Source: Perca fluviatilis
Taxonomy: Eukaryota; Chordata; Actinopteri; Perciformes; Percidae
Assembly (NCBI RefSeq): GCF_010015445.1
Contig: NC_053123.1
Span: 6,134,648 to 6,198,647 of the forward strand
DNA: 64,000 bases
Reading direction: 5' to 3'
The notes under the pieces were generated by a model that saw only the letters and a list, made by a program, of their open reading frames with translations, ran no database searches and was not told where the DNA came from. This document shows, in pieces, positions 1 through 12,303 of this stretch; within the stretch, counting starts at the first letter, position 1; every line of letters begins with the position of its first letter. Made by a program: the position numbers and the translations under genes.

Positions 1-2539
1 ATAGCCACAGTTTGCTTGGATTCACAGCAGTTTACTTGCTGCTGATGACCTCATGCAAAGTCATGAAAACTAAAGTACCAAGAAGTCTAGAGAAACTCTA
101 AAAATGTATGCTCAGCAAAAACTGCCTCTTTTCCAATAATCAGTAAAAAAACTGTTGTTCGAACATACAGATCAAAGAAGAAAAATTATAAGCTGCAAGA
201 GGAATTTGAGAATGTTTTGTGGATGTTTTGAAATATTTTGACACATTTTTGCCTTTGGCCTCACCCCTAAGGTCCTGACACACCAGGATGATGGTGAATT
301 TTTTGCCAAGAGACAGGCGACCGATAGTTGGCCTTTGGGTTGGTTGGTGTGTCAGGGCCTTAAGGGACAGTATAATGACCTCTAACACCCAGAGGGACAC
401 TGGTTCATAACCAATGCTTCTTCACATTTAAAAAAGAGCCAGATTAGGGGGTTATAGCATCTGATCAGGATGTCGGGGTTGGACTTGAAAAACAGTGCGT
501 AGTTTCTTTTTAGCATTTCAAATCGCACTTTTAGTCACTATGGCCACTACTACGATCAGAAACTTTGTGCCAAAATATGAACAATAACGTCGCTGTCAAC
601 GGGCTTATCTGCTAATGTTAGCTACCGACTGTTACCTTGAAACCATCCAGCAAATAGACGGTACCGTAGCGTGCCGTTACCACACAGTTTAACAACAAAA
701 CAAAACGCTGAGTGAACATTACTAACTATGTTTTTCATGTTGGTTTGGAGCGGTATTCACCCCCACTAATCAAGAAAGCCAACCACTTATCATTTTTTAT
801 AGCAGTTAATAGTTTACATTCATTATTATGATAACATTTTTTGGGGGGTTAAACTGGCCACTTTTGGTTATTGTTAACCCCCCCCCCCCATCCTCCAAAT
901 GATACATTTGCGTGTACCTGTGGACCAACTCAACTCTGACAGATCGGGGAGGGGGATTGATAGTGGTCATGTAATATTGATTTATTTATAATTTATTATT
1001 ATTATTATTGTGAAATTAGTGTTCATAAACGAGTAATGTATGATCTTTCAACAATTTCAAGTGAATAATATAACAATTTATGGAAAATATTGTTAAAGCT
1101 TGTGTCATGTGGTGCCACCACCCCACTGGTTGTGAATGGTTGGTCCCAGTGATTCTGGTCCAAATAAAAAATTTTTGAAAAACTTACTTTAGGGGCACGA
1201 GGACACTTAAAATAATGTGACAAGTGCAGCTGAAATAACAAGAGAACTGTCTTTCTCTTATGTGATTATACGAGTGCCTCTTGAAAAACAGTAATTTAAA
1301 GAAGTGCTTTGTTGTGCCATGAAGTCACATCTGTTGGTGCCATTGTTTCAACTCTCACTGCATGACCGATGCCCGTGGGACACAGTGTGTCAGGTTAGGC
1401 TCAAAAGTAATGAACTCAAGTATTTCTTCATCTCTTCAAGTCAGGTCTGAGCTCCCATTATACATCTGCAGACATAGCACTAACAGCCAAGTTGCCTGCC
1501 GGTTCCCAAACAGTTTGACAGCCATTTTGCAAGCCCCGAGGACATGCAAAGTGCTTTAAACCTATATAAAGCCTCCACTGCACTCACAAACATGCAAGTT
1601 CAATCCTGTTCCAGGGGAAATGCCTTTAGTTTGATACTTTGGTTGGGAAAGTTAAGGCTTTGCAATTTCTGATTTAGCTTTTGATATTTGTTAAGCTCAG
1701 TGGAAACTTTGCAAGAGGAACGGTTGGGATGTCATGAAAAAACAGTACTTGTATTTCTCTGTGGGCAGGGAAAATCCACATTGAATTTCATGGAAATGCA
1801 GCCAGTAGTTTCCAAGATACCTTATCATAGATGAACGAGGGTCAGAGGGTCATCTAAATCAATGGGAATCCTACTCTCATGATCAGAGATCACTATGTGT
1901 TGGGCCTGCTGAATGATTGTAATGTGTTATCAATCACTAGCAGGAAAATAATGTGCATTGCAATATAATTGTTAAAGTGTTCATTGTTATGATTATCACA
2001 TAGCAAAGCAGCACTGTGAGGCTGCACTAAGCATTATGCTCCAAGCACCACGTTGCCTAAGATGCTTACAGTGACCATGCTAACATGCCGATAGTAATAT
2101 TGACACAGTTCACCATCTCAGTTTAGCATGCTAACATTTGCTAATTAGCACTGAAACTGAAAGTGCAGCTGAGGCTGATGGGAATGTCAGATGTTTAGCA
2201 GGGGATGGCGAATATCTGTAACAAATTTCACAGCAATCCAACCAGAAACCAAAAATGTCAACCTCATAGTGGTGCTGGAGGTAAAGTCAGGGAATCACCA
2301 AAGCCATAATGCTGGGAACACACTGCCGTCAAAACACCAGGAAGCGTAGATTCGTGCCCAATCGCGCACCTGGCTGTTTATACCAGCAGTGCATTTCTCT
2401 GCACCGGTCACAAAGCCGAAATATAGATTTCACTGCGCTTCGCGGCTCTTCACGGCGCTTCTGCGTGCGGTGTGTTTCTGGCGTTAGGCTCCATCCTCTG
2501 GGCATGACTGTTTGTAAAAAACCTTAGGGCTATCATTCA
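1..2539. other. Upstream intergenic DNA, no gene seen
   Basis: AT-rich non-coding sequence. Open frames are short, unrelated to known proteins and lack splice structure. There are a poly-C run near 881-889 and short ATT repeats near 998-1009. I see no conserved coding pattern. Confidence 0.6.
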
Positions 2540-2559
2540 GATCATTGAGGTATTTCAGT

Positions 2560-2945
2560 CTGGACCAAAATGGTAGACCGACCGATATTTGCTCGGCATA
2601 TCCAACTTGGAACTTTCCATTGGAGAACTTTTAGGAAGGAGCGAAAATACTGGTTAGCTGATTGGATAAACCATCTGTCTATCACCACCTATGTTGGTGA
2701 TAGACGGGCCAAATCAACCAATCAGATCAAACTGTTGCCGAAACCAGTCGGGAGAAGAGCAAAAACATTTTTTCCTCCGAGAAAAGCGTCCAGTGCTGTT
2801 TTTTGCTCTTCTTTCAATGAAGGAATACTTTCTAATTTGCGATAGCTACGCTCATCTCATCCGTGGAAGCTGCCATGTTGTTTAGACGCTTCTCGTTGCG
2901 TCACACCTAAACCCGCCACAAAACCACCTTTTTTCTTTGCATTTC
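2560..2945 (+). repeat. Dispersed repeat, copy 1 (inverted partner at about 32480-32965)
   Basis: This stretch reappears in reverse complement near 32480-32965 with about 90 % similarity by eye. Shared blocks include the segment ending in GTTGCGTCACAC, the CTTTCAATGAAGGAATACTTTC block and the GGTTTATCCAATCAGCTAACC block. The short open frames inside both copies are parts of the repeat, not genes. The family was not identified; a non-autonomous DNA transposon is likely. Confidence 0.65.
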
Positions 2946-4504
2946 TCTCAGAAGAGAACATCTTTAGAAAGTGAAGCATCAGATTCTGTCTCAGATTTTA
3001 AATAAAATGCATAGTAAAACAAGGATAGGGAAGATTTGGGTGAAGCAGAGGAGGGTCATGCAGCAGATTGGTGTCGATAGGCTGAGACTCATGTCAATCA
3101 AACAAATATGTCACGATCGCCTTCCTCAAAGACAGGCCAACTGCTCATTCTCTACTCATTCTCTTTGACATTAACACTTTAAAATACACAATATTTGATA
3201 TATAAGACTTATTGAATGACATGAGAAGTGTCACCATATGCTAAGATGCATGGTCCTTGTAAAGTTGTCTGATGGCTGCTCACAGTGGGTGTCTCACATC
3301 TCACTGAAGAGTTGGACGAGCTCCTGAGAGGTAGTCATACTTTCCCCAGTCTGGTGCATCTCGTTTCTCTTTCAGCCACTAAGATCCTCTGACTAGCCAT
3401 GATCTAATGGGAACGCCATCCAGAGGCCAACCGCTGCTTGAAAAAAACCAAACCCTGATGACTATTGAGAATGAGACATGAGAAGAAATTTTTTATAGTC
3501 GTGATAGTATCTTTTTTCTGTTAAAATATGTTTTTAATTGACATTCATTTCTATCATTCAATGTAATTTATTAGGAAAGCATCGGGGTTTCTACACATGG
3601 CAAAAAGTCTGAGCCGCCCCATCTGTTGAGGCAGAGAGCTAGTCATGATTTAATTTATATAACTGATTAACAGGAACTATTGCAGTAATCTGATTTAAAA
3701 CACTTTGAGAGCTCAAACTGATTTAAACGTTGAGTGCAATGATGACGTGTACAATCTGAGTAGTGCACAGAGCCCAAAGTAGCATTGCTAAAACGTTTAG
3801 TGTCCTCACACTCTCAAGCATCTCTGCCAGTGATCGTGTGTAGACAATCAACATTTTTTGTATTTTGTCTTCTTTTCATTCACTGTGCAAAATTAAAAGA
3901 AACTTTCACAATACACGCTGTAATTATTTTGTATCAAAACCAATGCCTGCAACATTGAAATGTGTAACGTGACGTTCCTGTCCGCCATTTTCCCCCTTCT
4001 TGTGCCTCTCAGCTCCTCTGTCTGGAAAGTAAACAAATGTCTGAGTCCGGCACTCAAAGGCAGGACTTCCATCCCCCTCAAAGATAGCTGGCCAATGACT
4101 CATGCTCAGTGGCCTCAGCCCTCCTCACATTTTCCACAAGGTGCAAATCATTTCCCCACAACCATGTAAACCCAAATGTACATGTGGTCAGACATTAGGC
4201 CACTCCGAAAACCTTTATACCACTTATTTGCTCTGGTTGTTCCCGTTCTCTGACTGTTTCTGCTCATTTAAAGAAGCAAAGCACTGAAGAGCTGAAGCTA
4301 TCCGGCACCAGTGCAACCTCCCATCCTGAAACTAGCGTTTGAAGGATAGGAAAGTATTTCATTAAATATGTAGGCACACAAATGATTGGGGTTGTAATAT
4401 TTTCAAAAATTCTTAGATCATGATAGATGTATGTGTAATTATTGTGTCTAACCATTTCAGGCCTTAATGACAGTCTCTAAGCTACTGCCACCACTTAAGT
4501 TCAG
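2946..4504. other. Intergenic DNA, no gene seen
   Basis: Non-coding sequence without recognisable domains, RNA genes or long repeats. Open frames here (for example around 3893-4169 on both strands) overlap each other and look random. Confidence 0.5.
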
Positions 4505-4546
<42 letters not shown>

Positions 4547-5040
4547 CATTTATTAATCTCAAACTGGGAAATTACAGTAGCAAGGTACAGGGACATACAC
4601 ACACACACACACACACACAGAAAATAAAAGAAATACACTAGAAATAATAAATAAGATAAAAAATAAGATAAAACCAAAAAAGATAACAAAAGATAAAAAT
4701 GCTATATAAAATATATTTAAAAATGTACATCTATATACAAGTGTAGAATAAAAATGTACAACCTACATACAAAGTATATATAACAAAATAATATACAGTA
4801 TATAATATTAAATATGAAGTAAACAGTGAGCATGCAGCATAATAGTGCAATACTGTAATGTGTGAGGTAATGAGAGAGTTATCTCACACAAAGCTATGAA
4901 TTGTTGTACAGTTTTATAGATGGTGACAGGAATAATCTTTTGTAGCGAAGGATGTAGCGTTGATTTTGTCAACCTCAAAAAAACTACTCCCCATCCATGT
5001 TGCAGATAGAAGGCAGGTTTCTTCATTATCTCTCAATGTT
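4505..5040. repeat. (GATA)n microsatellite, (CA)n and probable retroposon tail
   Basis: About ten GATA units at 4505-4546 are followed by a segment resembling the 3' ends of fish non-LTR elements (TTATTAATCTCAAACTGGG, 4550-4568). Then come a short CA run at 4597-4618 and an A-rich stretch. The segment near 4920-4950 also resembles fish retroposon 3' ends. The family is not certain. Confidence 0.45.
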
Positions 5041-6107
5041 ACGTCATAAATATGTGTTTGCAATAATGATCTACAGCACATGACTTATGTGTTATACAAG
5101 CAGATCCTGACACACGCTGGGAAATGGATGGCTTTTAAAAATACTCTCCACTGAAGTGCATTTATTTTTTGCCATAAATGAGATGCTCTGCTCACTTCCC
5201 ATGTTAGTCCTCCCACATTACTGAGGAAATCCCTTCCCCAGAACTGCACGCCATCCGCCTGGAGGAGCTTGTTTGAGACTGTGACTGATGACTGTTGTGT
5301 TATGGCTTCGTTTTCTCATTTGTCACTCGGCATTCCTATTGGTTGCTCATTTTGTTGGGACTTGTTCAGATAGCTTCTAGACAATCTATTCAAGAGCATT
5401 CATCACCATTACAAAGTCAAACCCACTGTTGTCAGGAGAAGTAAGCGAAGGGGCAGTGAAAATAGAGGTTAAATGGACACAGATAATTGGCTTGAGCCAA
5501 CAGAGACGTCCACACCCTTAAAGGGGCCCTGTGAAGGTTTTTTTGTGAGCTGTCAAAAGTTATGTTTATGTTCAGTGTTACTCACCAAAACTCATTGTGT
5601 GTATCTTTGGAGTCTAGCAGATGTGTTAAAAGCATTTTCTTCCTCATAAAACATTTGCAAAGCTGATTTTTTAAACATTTTGAAAACTGTATTGTTTACC
5701 GAAATGCACAAGACAAACAAAACTGGCACCCACTGATATGAAAAGTGCTTCAGAGCACTACCAGTGGTAAAAAACTACACAGGGTAACTTTAAAAAACAT
5801 TATATTATCAAGAGACTGTTTTGTTGGGTAATGTGGAAGGGGTCCCTTGTTGAAGATGACCACAAACATTTATTATCCAATTCTGCTGTCACTCCCAGCT
5901 CTACCTAACTTCTTTCACGCAATGCTTTTCTTATTCAGCTCTCGAGAACCTTGTTTCCAGCTGCAAAAGACAGATGTTTCTAGTACAAAAGCACTGATAA
6001 ACCCACTGTACGCTACATGCCAAATACCGAAATGGTAGTCAAAGAGAGCCACTAGCTGGGTAACAGGAGTATCTAGCAAGCTAACATAATTTCTTAGGAG
6101 TGGGTGG
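5041..6107. other. Intergenic DNA, no gene seen
   Basis: No coding or RNA feature recognised. The part from about 5520 to 5800 starts AAAGGGGCCCTGTGAAGG and ends GGGTAACTTTAAAA, which may be another short dispersed element, but no second copy is present to confirm it. Confidence 0.4.
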
Positions 6108-6320
6108 AGACCATAGACTGTATAAAATATGGACGTAGTCTTTTTGATGTCACCCATATGTTTCTGAAGAGCCAAAATGAAGCTCGAAGTGGGCGGCTAC
6201 CGGTGGCTCTGGCCATCACCATCTTGGCAGTGCCTGACGCCGCCTAATCCAAAAATGGCCAAGGACGTGGAGTGTGGATGGAGCTGAGACGGGCTGAATA
6301 AAGCCTACAGTCTATGCTCA
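6108..6320. repeat. Probable fish miniature element
   Basis: The block begins GGAGACCATAGACTGTATAA and ends near AAGCCTACAGTCTATGCTC, so ATAGACTGTA and TACAGTCTAT form short inverted ends. This resembles a widespread teleost non-autonomous element. Only one copy is in the window. Confidence 0.4.
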
Positions 6321-6669
6321 TCTCCTGTGACGGCAGCCTACCGGTCACAAAAGCAACCACCCCCTTCATTATGTATAACTTTAAGCCTGGGCAGAAGGAC
6401 AATTTAACATAGGGGTCAAAGGGGATTGACTCGCTTCTGGAGCCAGCCTCAAGCAGCCATTCAAAGAAATGCAGGTTTTTGCTACTTCTGTGTTGGCTTC
6501 ATTTCCCCCTTTCTGGTCTATATATCTCAGTTGTATTTAGCTGCTACAGAGCTCCGGGACAGTTGTTTATAGGTGACTGTGAGCCTGCTACAGGCACCGC
6601 CAGATGACGGTCCTTTCAGGGGCCGTGGATGGTAGAGGAACGAATGACTATTTCCTGGGTGAAGGTACC

Positions 6670-6726
6670 ACGTAGTGAAATTTCATTTTGAGATTATTTT
6701 CCATTGAATATTGAAGTCCATATTTA
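6670..6726 (+). repeat. Repeat X, left half, split by a TTAA element
   Basis: This segment plus 7435-7540 matches the reverse complement of 10460-10650, where the same sequence is uninterrupted. The TTAA-bounded element at 6727-7431 was inserted into it. Confidence 0.7.
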
Positions 6727-7431
6727 AAGGTCCCATGGCATGAAAATGTCACTTTATGAGGTTTTTTAACATTAATATGCTTCCCCCAGCCTGCCTATGG
6801 TCCCCCAGTGGATAGAAATGGTGATAGGTGTAAACCGAGCCCTGGGTATCCTGCTCTGCCTTTGAGAAAATGAAAGCTCAGATGGGCCGATCTGGAATCT
6901 TCTCCTTATGAGGTCATAAGGAGCAAGGTTACCTCCCCTTTCTCTGCTTTGCCCACCCAGAGAATTTGGCCCACCCATGAGAGAGAGACATCATGGCTTT
7001 CAAACGAGCAAAGTGGCAGTTGGTCAAGGCCACACCCCCACCCTCCACCTTGCCCCACCCCTCTCTCCTCCTCAATAGCTACAGACACAGAAATGGCACA
7101 TCCTAAGGAAAGCTCATTGTGGGACTGGCTCTAGTGGCTGTAATTCTACACAAAGGCTGAATTTAGGGAAAGAGACTTCAGATACAGTATTAGGGGACCA
7201 CTAAGGCCTATATAAAAGAGACTTCAGATACAGTATTAGGGGACCACTAAGGCCTATATAAAAGAGACTTCAGATACAGTATTAGGGGACCACTAAGGTC
7301 TATATAAAAGAGACTTCAGATACAGTATTAGGGGACCACTAAGGCCTATATAAAAGAGACCTCAGATACAGTATTAGGGGACCACTAAGGTCTATATAAA
7401 AGCATCCAAAGAGCACCATGTCATGGGACCT
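6727..7431. mobile_element. TTAA-bounded miniature element carrying a 46-bp minisatellite
   Basis: The ends are inverted (AGGTCCCATGGCATGAAA on the left, TGTCATGGGACCT on the right) and each is flanked by TTAA, the target site used by piggyBac-type transposases. The uninterrupted sequence at 10515-10640 is the matching empty site. There is no transposase inside, so the element is non-autonomous. Its right part holds five tandem 46-bp units. Open frames in it are not genes. Confidence 0.75.
7171..7403 (+). repeat. 46-bp tandem repeat, about 5 copies
   Basis: Units start at 7171, 7217, 7263, 7309 and 7355 (AGAGACTTCAGATACAGT...), each exactly 46 bp apart and nearly identical. Each unit ends in CTATATAAAAG, a TATA-box-like string. 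The array lies inside the TTAA-bounded element. Confidence 0.95.
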
Positions 7432-7434
7432 TTA

Positions 7435-7540
7435 AGTGTTTTGGCATGCCTGGCCAAGTGGCACTATATCCATGGTATTGAAAGGGGGATTTAATTCTTG
7501 CATGTTTTGTTCTGCTTTTTCACAGATCGCATCCTAATGA
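7435..7540 (+). repeat. Repeat X, right half
   Basis: GTTTTGGCATGCCTGGCC and what follows matches the reverse complement of 10515-10600. It continues the segment at 6670-6726 across the inserted element. Confidence 0.7.
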
Positions 7541-8754
7541 TGCCAATTTAATGCCAATGTTGCTTTGGGTAAATGGACAACTGTTTGCCAACACGTTTGC
7601 AGGGTTCAGTACTGTATTACCTGACAGAGTAAAGTTTAGACATAGTAATTCTTCAGGATACTGTGCCCTTGTGTCAAGAGTACAGCAGGAACACTGAGGA
7701 AACAATTCATTTCTCTTTGGGGTAAAGAAAGTCAACCCAGGGTTCACTGCAGCATGCGGTGTTCAGATGTGGGCACCGAGGAGGGCCCCTGCCATACGTT
7801 ACGAGGTTTCCTTCACTCATGCCGGAAATGTGCTTCATGCTAAAAACAACAGTCCCCCTGCAGTCCAGATGAGTTTTGAATTACATGCTCAAAGAAGCTA
7901 ATTTGGTGAGAGCACGGTTTCATCCTCACTTACAGTGAGAAAACAAGAACTTAAGACCAATAACAAGGCAATGTTCATTTTCCAAAGTGTTTCTAAATGA
8001 AAGCAGTAATACAGCTTTTGTCATTCAATATTCATTGAGCCCTAGAGGCCCATGGATCCCATTTGACAATAGAGGATAAGTACCATGAATCAGAAGGACA
8101 GATCTGTCCTAATCTTTACCAAACAGATGTTGTATCATTTCTGCTGACAGGCACATGGCTGTTGTTTCACCAGAACAGCTTTACAACACATCATGTAGTA
8201 TGGAGGTGGAAAAATGTCTTGATATTGTGAATATTGTTTGTGTTGGACATTGTGTACCTTCGACATGAGTTTTGTTCTGTTAAGAAAATGAGATTTTCCT
8301 GTTACTGGACTCAAAACTCTTCTAAGTTTGGGAGAGGGGGAATAGGGTGGGGGGGTTGAGGCAAAATGACTTTAGCAGATGAGCCAAGACCATAAAACTA
8401 CATGTTAGGAAAGAGGGGAAAGTCATCACAGGCTTGGCAGTCAGAGACTTAGCCTTAGGTTGGAGTGGAGGGAGGACTGTTGAAGTACAAGTAAGAGATA
8501 GTACAGGGGAGGTTTTTCCACTGTAGGAAGTCCGCTCACAACTTACATTGCCTGGGAGAATTCTGTCAAGGCTTTCTGCCTGTCTCTGCCTGTCCGACCA
8601 GCTCTTTTAGGAGTTTCACTTTCAGTGCAACAAAGCAAAGGTTTTGTGTGACTTTATCATCTGGATCACATTTAACAATACAAAACTCAAGGCAAATATA
8701 CACACATGTATCCACAACACTATATATCCTCAGTGAGATCTTTGACAAACTGAG
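7541..8754. other. Intergenic DNA, no gene seen
   Basis: No coding, RNA or long repeat feature recognised. The poly-G-rich stretch at 8331-8358 is only low complexity. Confidence 0.5.
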
Positions 8755-9070
8755 ATCATGCTTTCATCTCATCTCGCCAAAACTACTCCAGTTGTTTAAT
8801 CTTGCATTAGCTGCTTACAACTGGCCCAAAACACAACAGCCATTCCTTAACAAATACCAAAGACAGACATATTACCAACTAAATTCGGAATTGATTTTAT
8901 AAAATTCCTAATCACATTCATAGTGGTTAATGGCATAGCTCCAACCTACATTTTGGACTCCTTGCACTCTGGAATGTACCCATTGGTCTGCCGATAAGTT
9001 TCTTCTTTAACTCCCCAACATTTAAAGGATAATCATGCATTTGTGGTCAGGACGTACAAACTGGAACAGC
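8755..9070 (+). repeat. Decayed LINE reverse-transcriptase end
   Basis: From about 8885 an open stretch without a start codon reads IDFIKFLITFIVVNGIAPTY. This matches the typical C-terminal part of fish LINE (L2/Rex-like) reverse transcriptases, where an IDFKIL..TYKALNGLAP-type stretch is followed by a DLL segment. Upstream, LQLFNLALAAYN (near 8789) resembles the LQL-QNAAAR block of the same proteins in another frame. The copy is short, frameshifted and inactive. The exact clade cannot be set from this fragment. Confidence 0.5.
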
Positions 9071-10459
9071 CTCAATCTGTAAGAATACCCAATTTGATTA
9101 TTGTGAGGACATTTTGTGTCTTCATTAGACAGCCAACATTAGAGAGATGACAGGAAATAAGAGGGGCAGAGATGGGTTGTGTCTAGATGGTAACCCTAGA
9201 TTTACGAAAAGTCACGGAAACTCTTGTAAGACCTGCTGCCCGACAACCTTTCCTAACCTTAACCATTCAAGGTCAATGCTAACCTCAACCATCTCGCGAG
9301 ACTTTCGCAAATCTTGGGTAACCATCTAGACACAGCCGCAGAGATGGGGAATGACATGCAACAAAGGCCTTAAGGGTTATTGTCACAGAGCAGAATACCA
9401 TGGAATTCGTCCATAATGTACAATAGCATTGAATGTAGAAACACCTTGGCATTGAAAGTAATCAGGTGTCTTGCAAAATTGTCCAATATTGTACCAATTA
9501 TTCTTATTGATGCTCTTTTATTCTCTAGTTCATCTTTTTATAATGGTCTCGGAAGGAGTTTTGAGAGGACGACATCATTATTATGACCATTATAGTTCAG
9601 CCGTCAAATATTTACAAAAATGTACAGTACAAAAGCTACAGAGTTTTATTTATTTTTATCTCTGTGTGATCGTTTGACAGCACCATATACTCTAAATGGA
9701 ACATGGGGGTCTGCATTTTACAATGGACTCCATGTGCATTCCATTTGCTCCAGCGTTCTTCCTGTCCAATAGTTTAGTTTACAAGAAAGAAACAGAAGTA
9801 AAAGGAATTCTGTCTTGTGGATTCAACTGGGATCTTTGAAAACCCTAAGTGAAGGTTATGTGCGTTTTTGGTTATGGAAGGCTACTTTGTCCTAGGAATA
9901 GTGAGCTTGCTGATGGTGTGTGAGCTCTGGCTGCAGAGTCTGTTTATCGCAATATTTTGGCAGGCGTAACCTTGGAGACCTTGATAATTATTTCCATTCT
10001 CTGTTTCAGTCCAAAGCTAAGGTTATTTGGGATTGTATCAAAGAAGAAACCCCTGTCTGTCAATACCATCAGAGCCATGTTAACCTAGGAAATCTTTTAT
10101 TAAAAACTGCCTGTATCCAGCATCACGGTAACAGACATTTTCTGTAACCGCTGCAGTCATTGATTTCAGCTACAGAGACATTTTAACATCACATTAGAGG
10201 AGGAGAATGTGGGAAGTATGTTGTAAGCACAGTTATAGAACAAAAGGAATGGCCAACAGGAGGAGTTGAATTATCTGGGAGGAGATGGAGGAGTGAAATG
10301 GAGGATGATGCCAGTTATACCATTGCAGTTTTTGCTTGCTACTTCCTTCTACAGCAGCTTTATAAAAAATGGGATCACCAGCAATTTCTATGCAATAGCT
10401 TGCGTGGGCTCTTGTTGCCAGTGTCCCTTAAAACATAGTATTATGTAGTAACATTGCAA
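9071..10459. other. Intergenic DNA, no gene seen
   Basis: No recognised coding or RNA feature. The short open frames near 9380-9677 and 9920-10147 show no domain or conserved splice pattern. Confidence 0.5.
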
Positions 10460-10650
10460 AGTCCTCTATCGATCTAGGGTGCGATTTGGGAAAAAAGCTT
10501 TTTTGATCATGCAACACAAAACAAAACATGCAAGAATTAAATCCCCCTTTCAATACCATGGATATAGTGCCACTCGGCCAGGCATGCCAAAACAATTTAA
10601 ATATGCACTTCAATATTCAATATAAAAAATATTTTCAAAATGAAATACCA
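10460..10650 (-). repeat. Repeat X, uninterrupted copy (empty site)
   Basis: Read on the - strand it matches 6670-6726 joined to 7435-7540. At the junction, CATATTTAAATTGTTTTGG here corresponds to CATATTTAAA / TTTAAGTGTTTTGG around the inserted element, so this is the pre-insertion state of the target. Confidence 0.7.
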
Positions 10651-10673
10651 ACATAAAACACAGCGCTTTCATT

Positions 10674-10675
10674 CC

Positions 10676-10774
<99 letters not shown>

Positions 10775-10823
10775 CATCCATCCATCCATCCATCCATCCA
10801 TCCATCCATCCATCCATCCATCC
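10674..10823. repeat. (ATCT)n then (ATCC)n microsatellite
   Basis: Perfect tetranucleotide array, ATCT to about 10770 and ATCC to 10823. Its serine/isoleucine-rich open frame is an artefact of the repeat. Confidence 0.98.
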
Positions 10824-11319
10824 GGGTATCGTTTGGATTTTTACGATTCTGATGCTGAAACGGTACTTTTAAAACGATTCCGATTCCTAACCGATTCTTG
10901 AAAAACTGAAAAATGACATGAATACAATGAAATACAGCCACACTTCCGACCGCTTTGCTTTAGGCATTTTAAATACACTAAAAGCTAGCTAGCTAATGAT
11001 AGACTAGCAGAGCAAGTGTAATGTGTTTACCAGCGATTACGTGCAATGAAATATGCTTTTACGTCCTTTTATGGTGAGCCCAGAGGGAAAATATGGCATT
11101 TTAAAAGTAGCCTACATTTACGATGGCTAGCTAACGGTAGACTACAGAGAAAGTGTGATATTTTTATGTCCGTTTTGGAGCGACAGAGGGAAAATATTTC
11201 AGTCGAAACATTAAGTGGAACCGAAATGAGGAACCGAAATTTGTGTTCTAATCCAGTCTGATTCCTACCAGTTACGTAGGAATCGGTTCCATAGTGGAAC
11301 TGGGTTTCGGTACCCAACC

Positions 11320-11320
<1 letters not shown>
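10824..11320. mobile_element. Non-autonomous DNA transposon inside the ATCT array
   Basis: The left end GGGTATCGTTTGGATTT and the right end GGTTTCGGTACCCAACCC form imperfect inverted termini. The sequence between them resembles a common teleost element. ATCT/ATCC repeats lie on both sides, so it was inserted into the microsatellite or the microsatellite grew from both ends. No transposase is encoded. Confidence 0.55.

Positions 11321-11388
<68 letters not shown>
11321..11388. repeat. (ATCT)n microsatellite, right part
   Basis: Seventeen perfect ATCT units continuing the array beyond the inserted element. Confidence 0.98.
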
Positions 11389-12215
11389 GTTAAAAGACCT
11401 TCTACCTGTTAATCCTGTAGCTAACTCTAACATAAAGTCTCTTGAATCTTGGTAGCTAGTGTTATTATTCCTCAAACAATTTGCTAACAGTTAAGCATTT
11501 CTTTTACTGAGCCTAGCTAATGTTACTGTAACTGCTACTTTGCTGTACTGTAACAAGCATTTGTAATCTTTTACGGCAGGAAGCAGGGCAGGATAATTAT
11601 CTCCAACCTCCCGGAAATCTGAATCAAAAAAATTCCTTCTCTCTTTTGAATTACTGTTAGTGATGACAGCATAATGTTTGGGATTGTGCCTTTATGTAAA
11701 AGGAAACCAGGAGTTGTAGATTGATCTGCTGCCTATCAGATGGGGATCAACCAAGACGTAGATGCACATTGTGCATGCAAAACCTTTGCATTATGAACAT
11801 CATTTTATTGATTTTCATTTTGCCTGTTGTGTTAGCAGTAACAGTGCTTAACAAATAGCCAGGTGCACTGGCTCCGAATGCTGCTATGCTGTTTACTTTC
11901 CAACCAATCGTTTTTTTTGCGATCAGACCAGCAGGGGACAAAACACAAATTGATTCCCAGAGAAGCTTCCCTCCACTCGGCAACATTCCCTATAATGACA
12001 ACATATCTGGCGGCAGGCGACAACTGGCAGAATTTGCAGTTTGTTTGTGAGGTTTCCTTTTTTTCTGATCAATGTTTCCTCAGAAAATGCAACGGATGCT
12101 TCTTGTTCTTGTTGGCTGACCTGTTTGTGTTGTGGGCAGGGCCAACGACAAAACAGCTGTCTTTCTCATTAGCTCTGCTCTAGTCTCTTGAAACCCCCCC
12201 ACACACACCACCTTT

Positions 12216-12216
<1 letters not shown>
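11389..12216. other. Intergenic DNA, no gene seen
   Basis: An open frame on + at 11863-12183 has no domain and no splice context. It is taken as chance. Confidence 0.45.

Positions 12217-12301
<85 letters not shown>
12217..12301. repeat. (CA)n microsatellite
   Basis: Long CA array, about 42 units. The CVCVCV and HTHTHT open frames across it are repeat artefacts. Confidence 0.98.

Positions 12302-12303
<2 letters not shown>

Noticed and set aside
10640..10852. Open frame of IYLS/HPSI repeats
   Set aside because: Pure translation of the ATCT/ATCC microsatellite.
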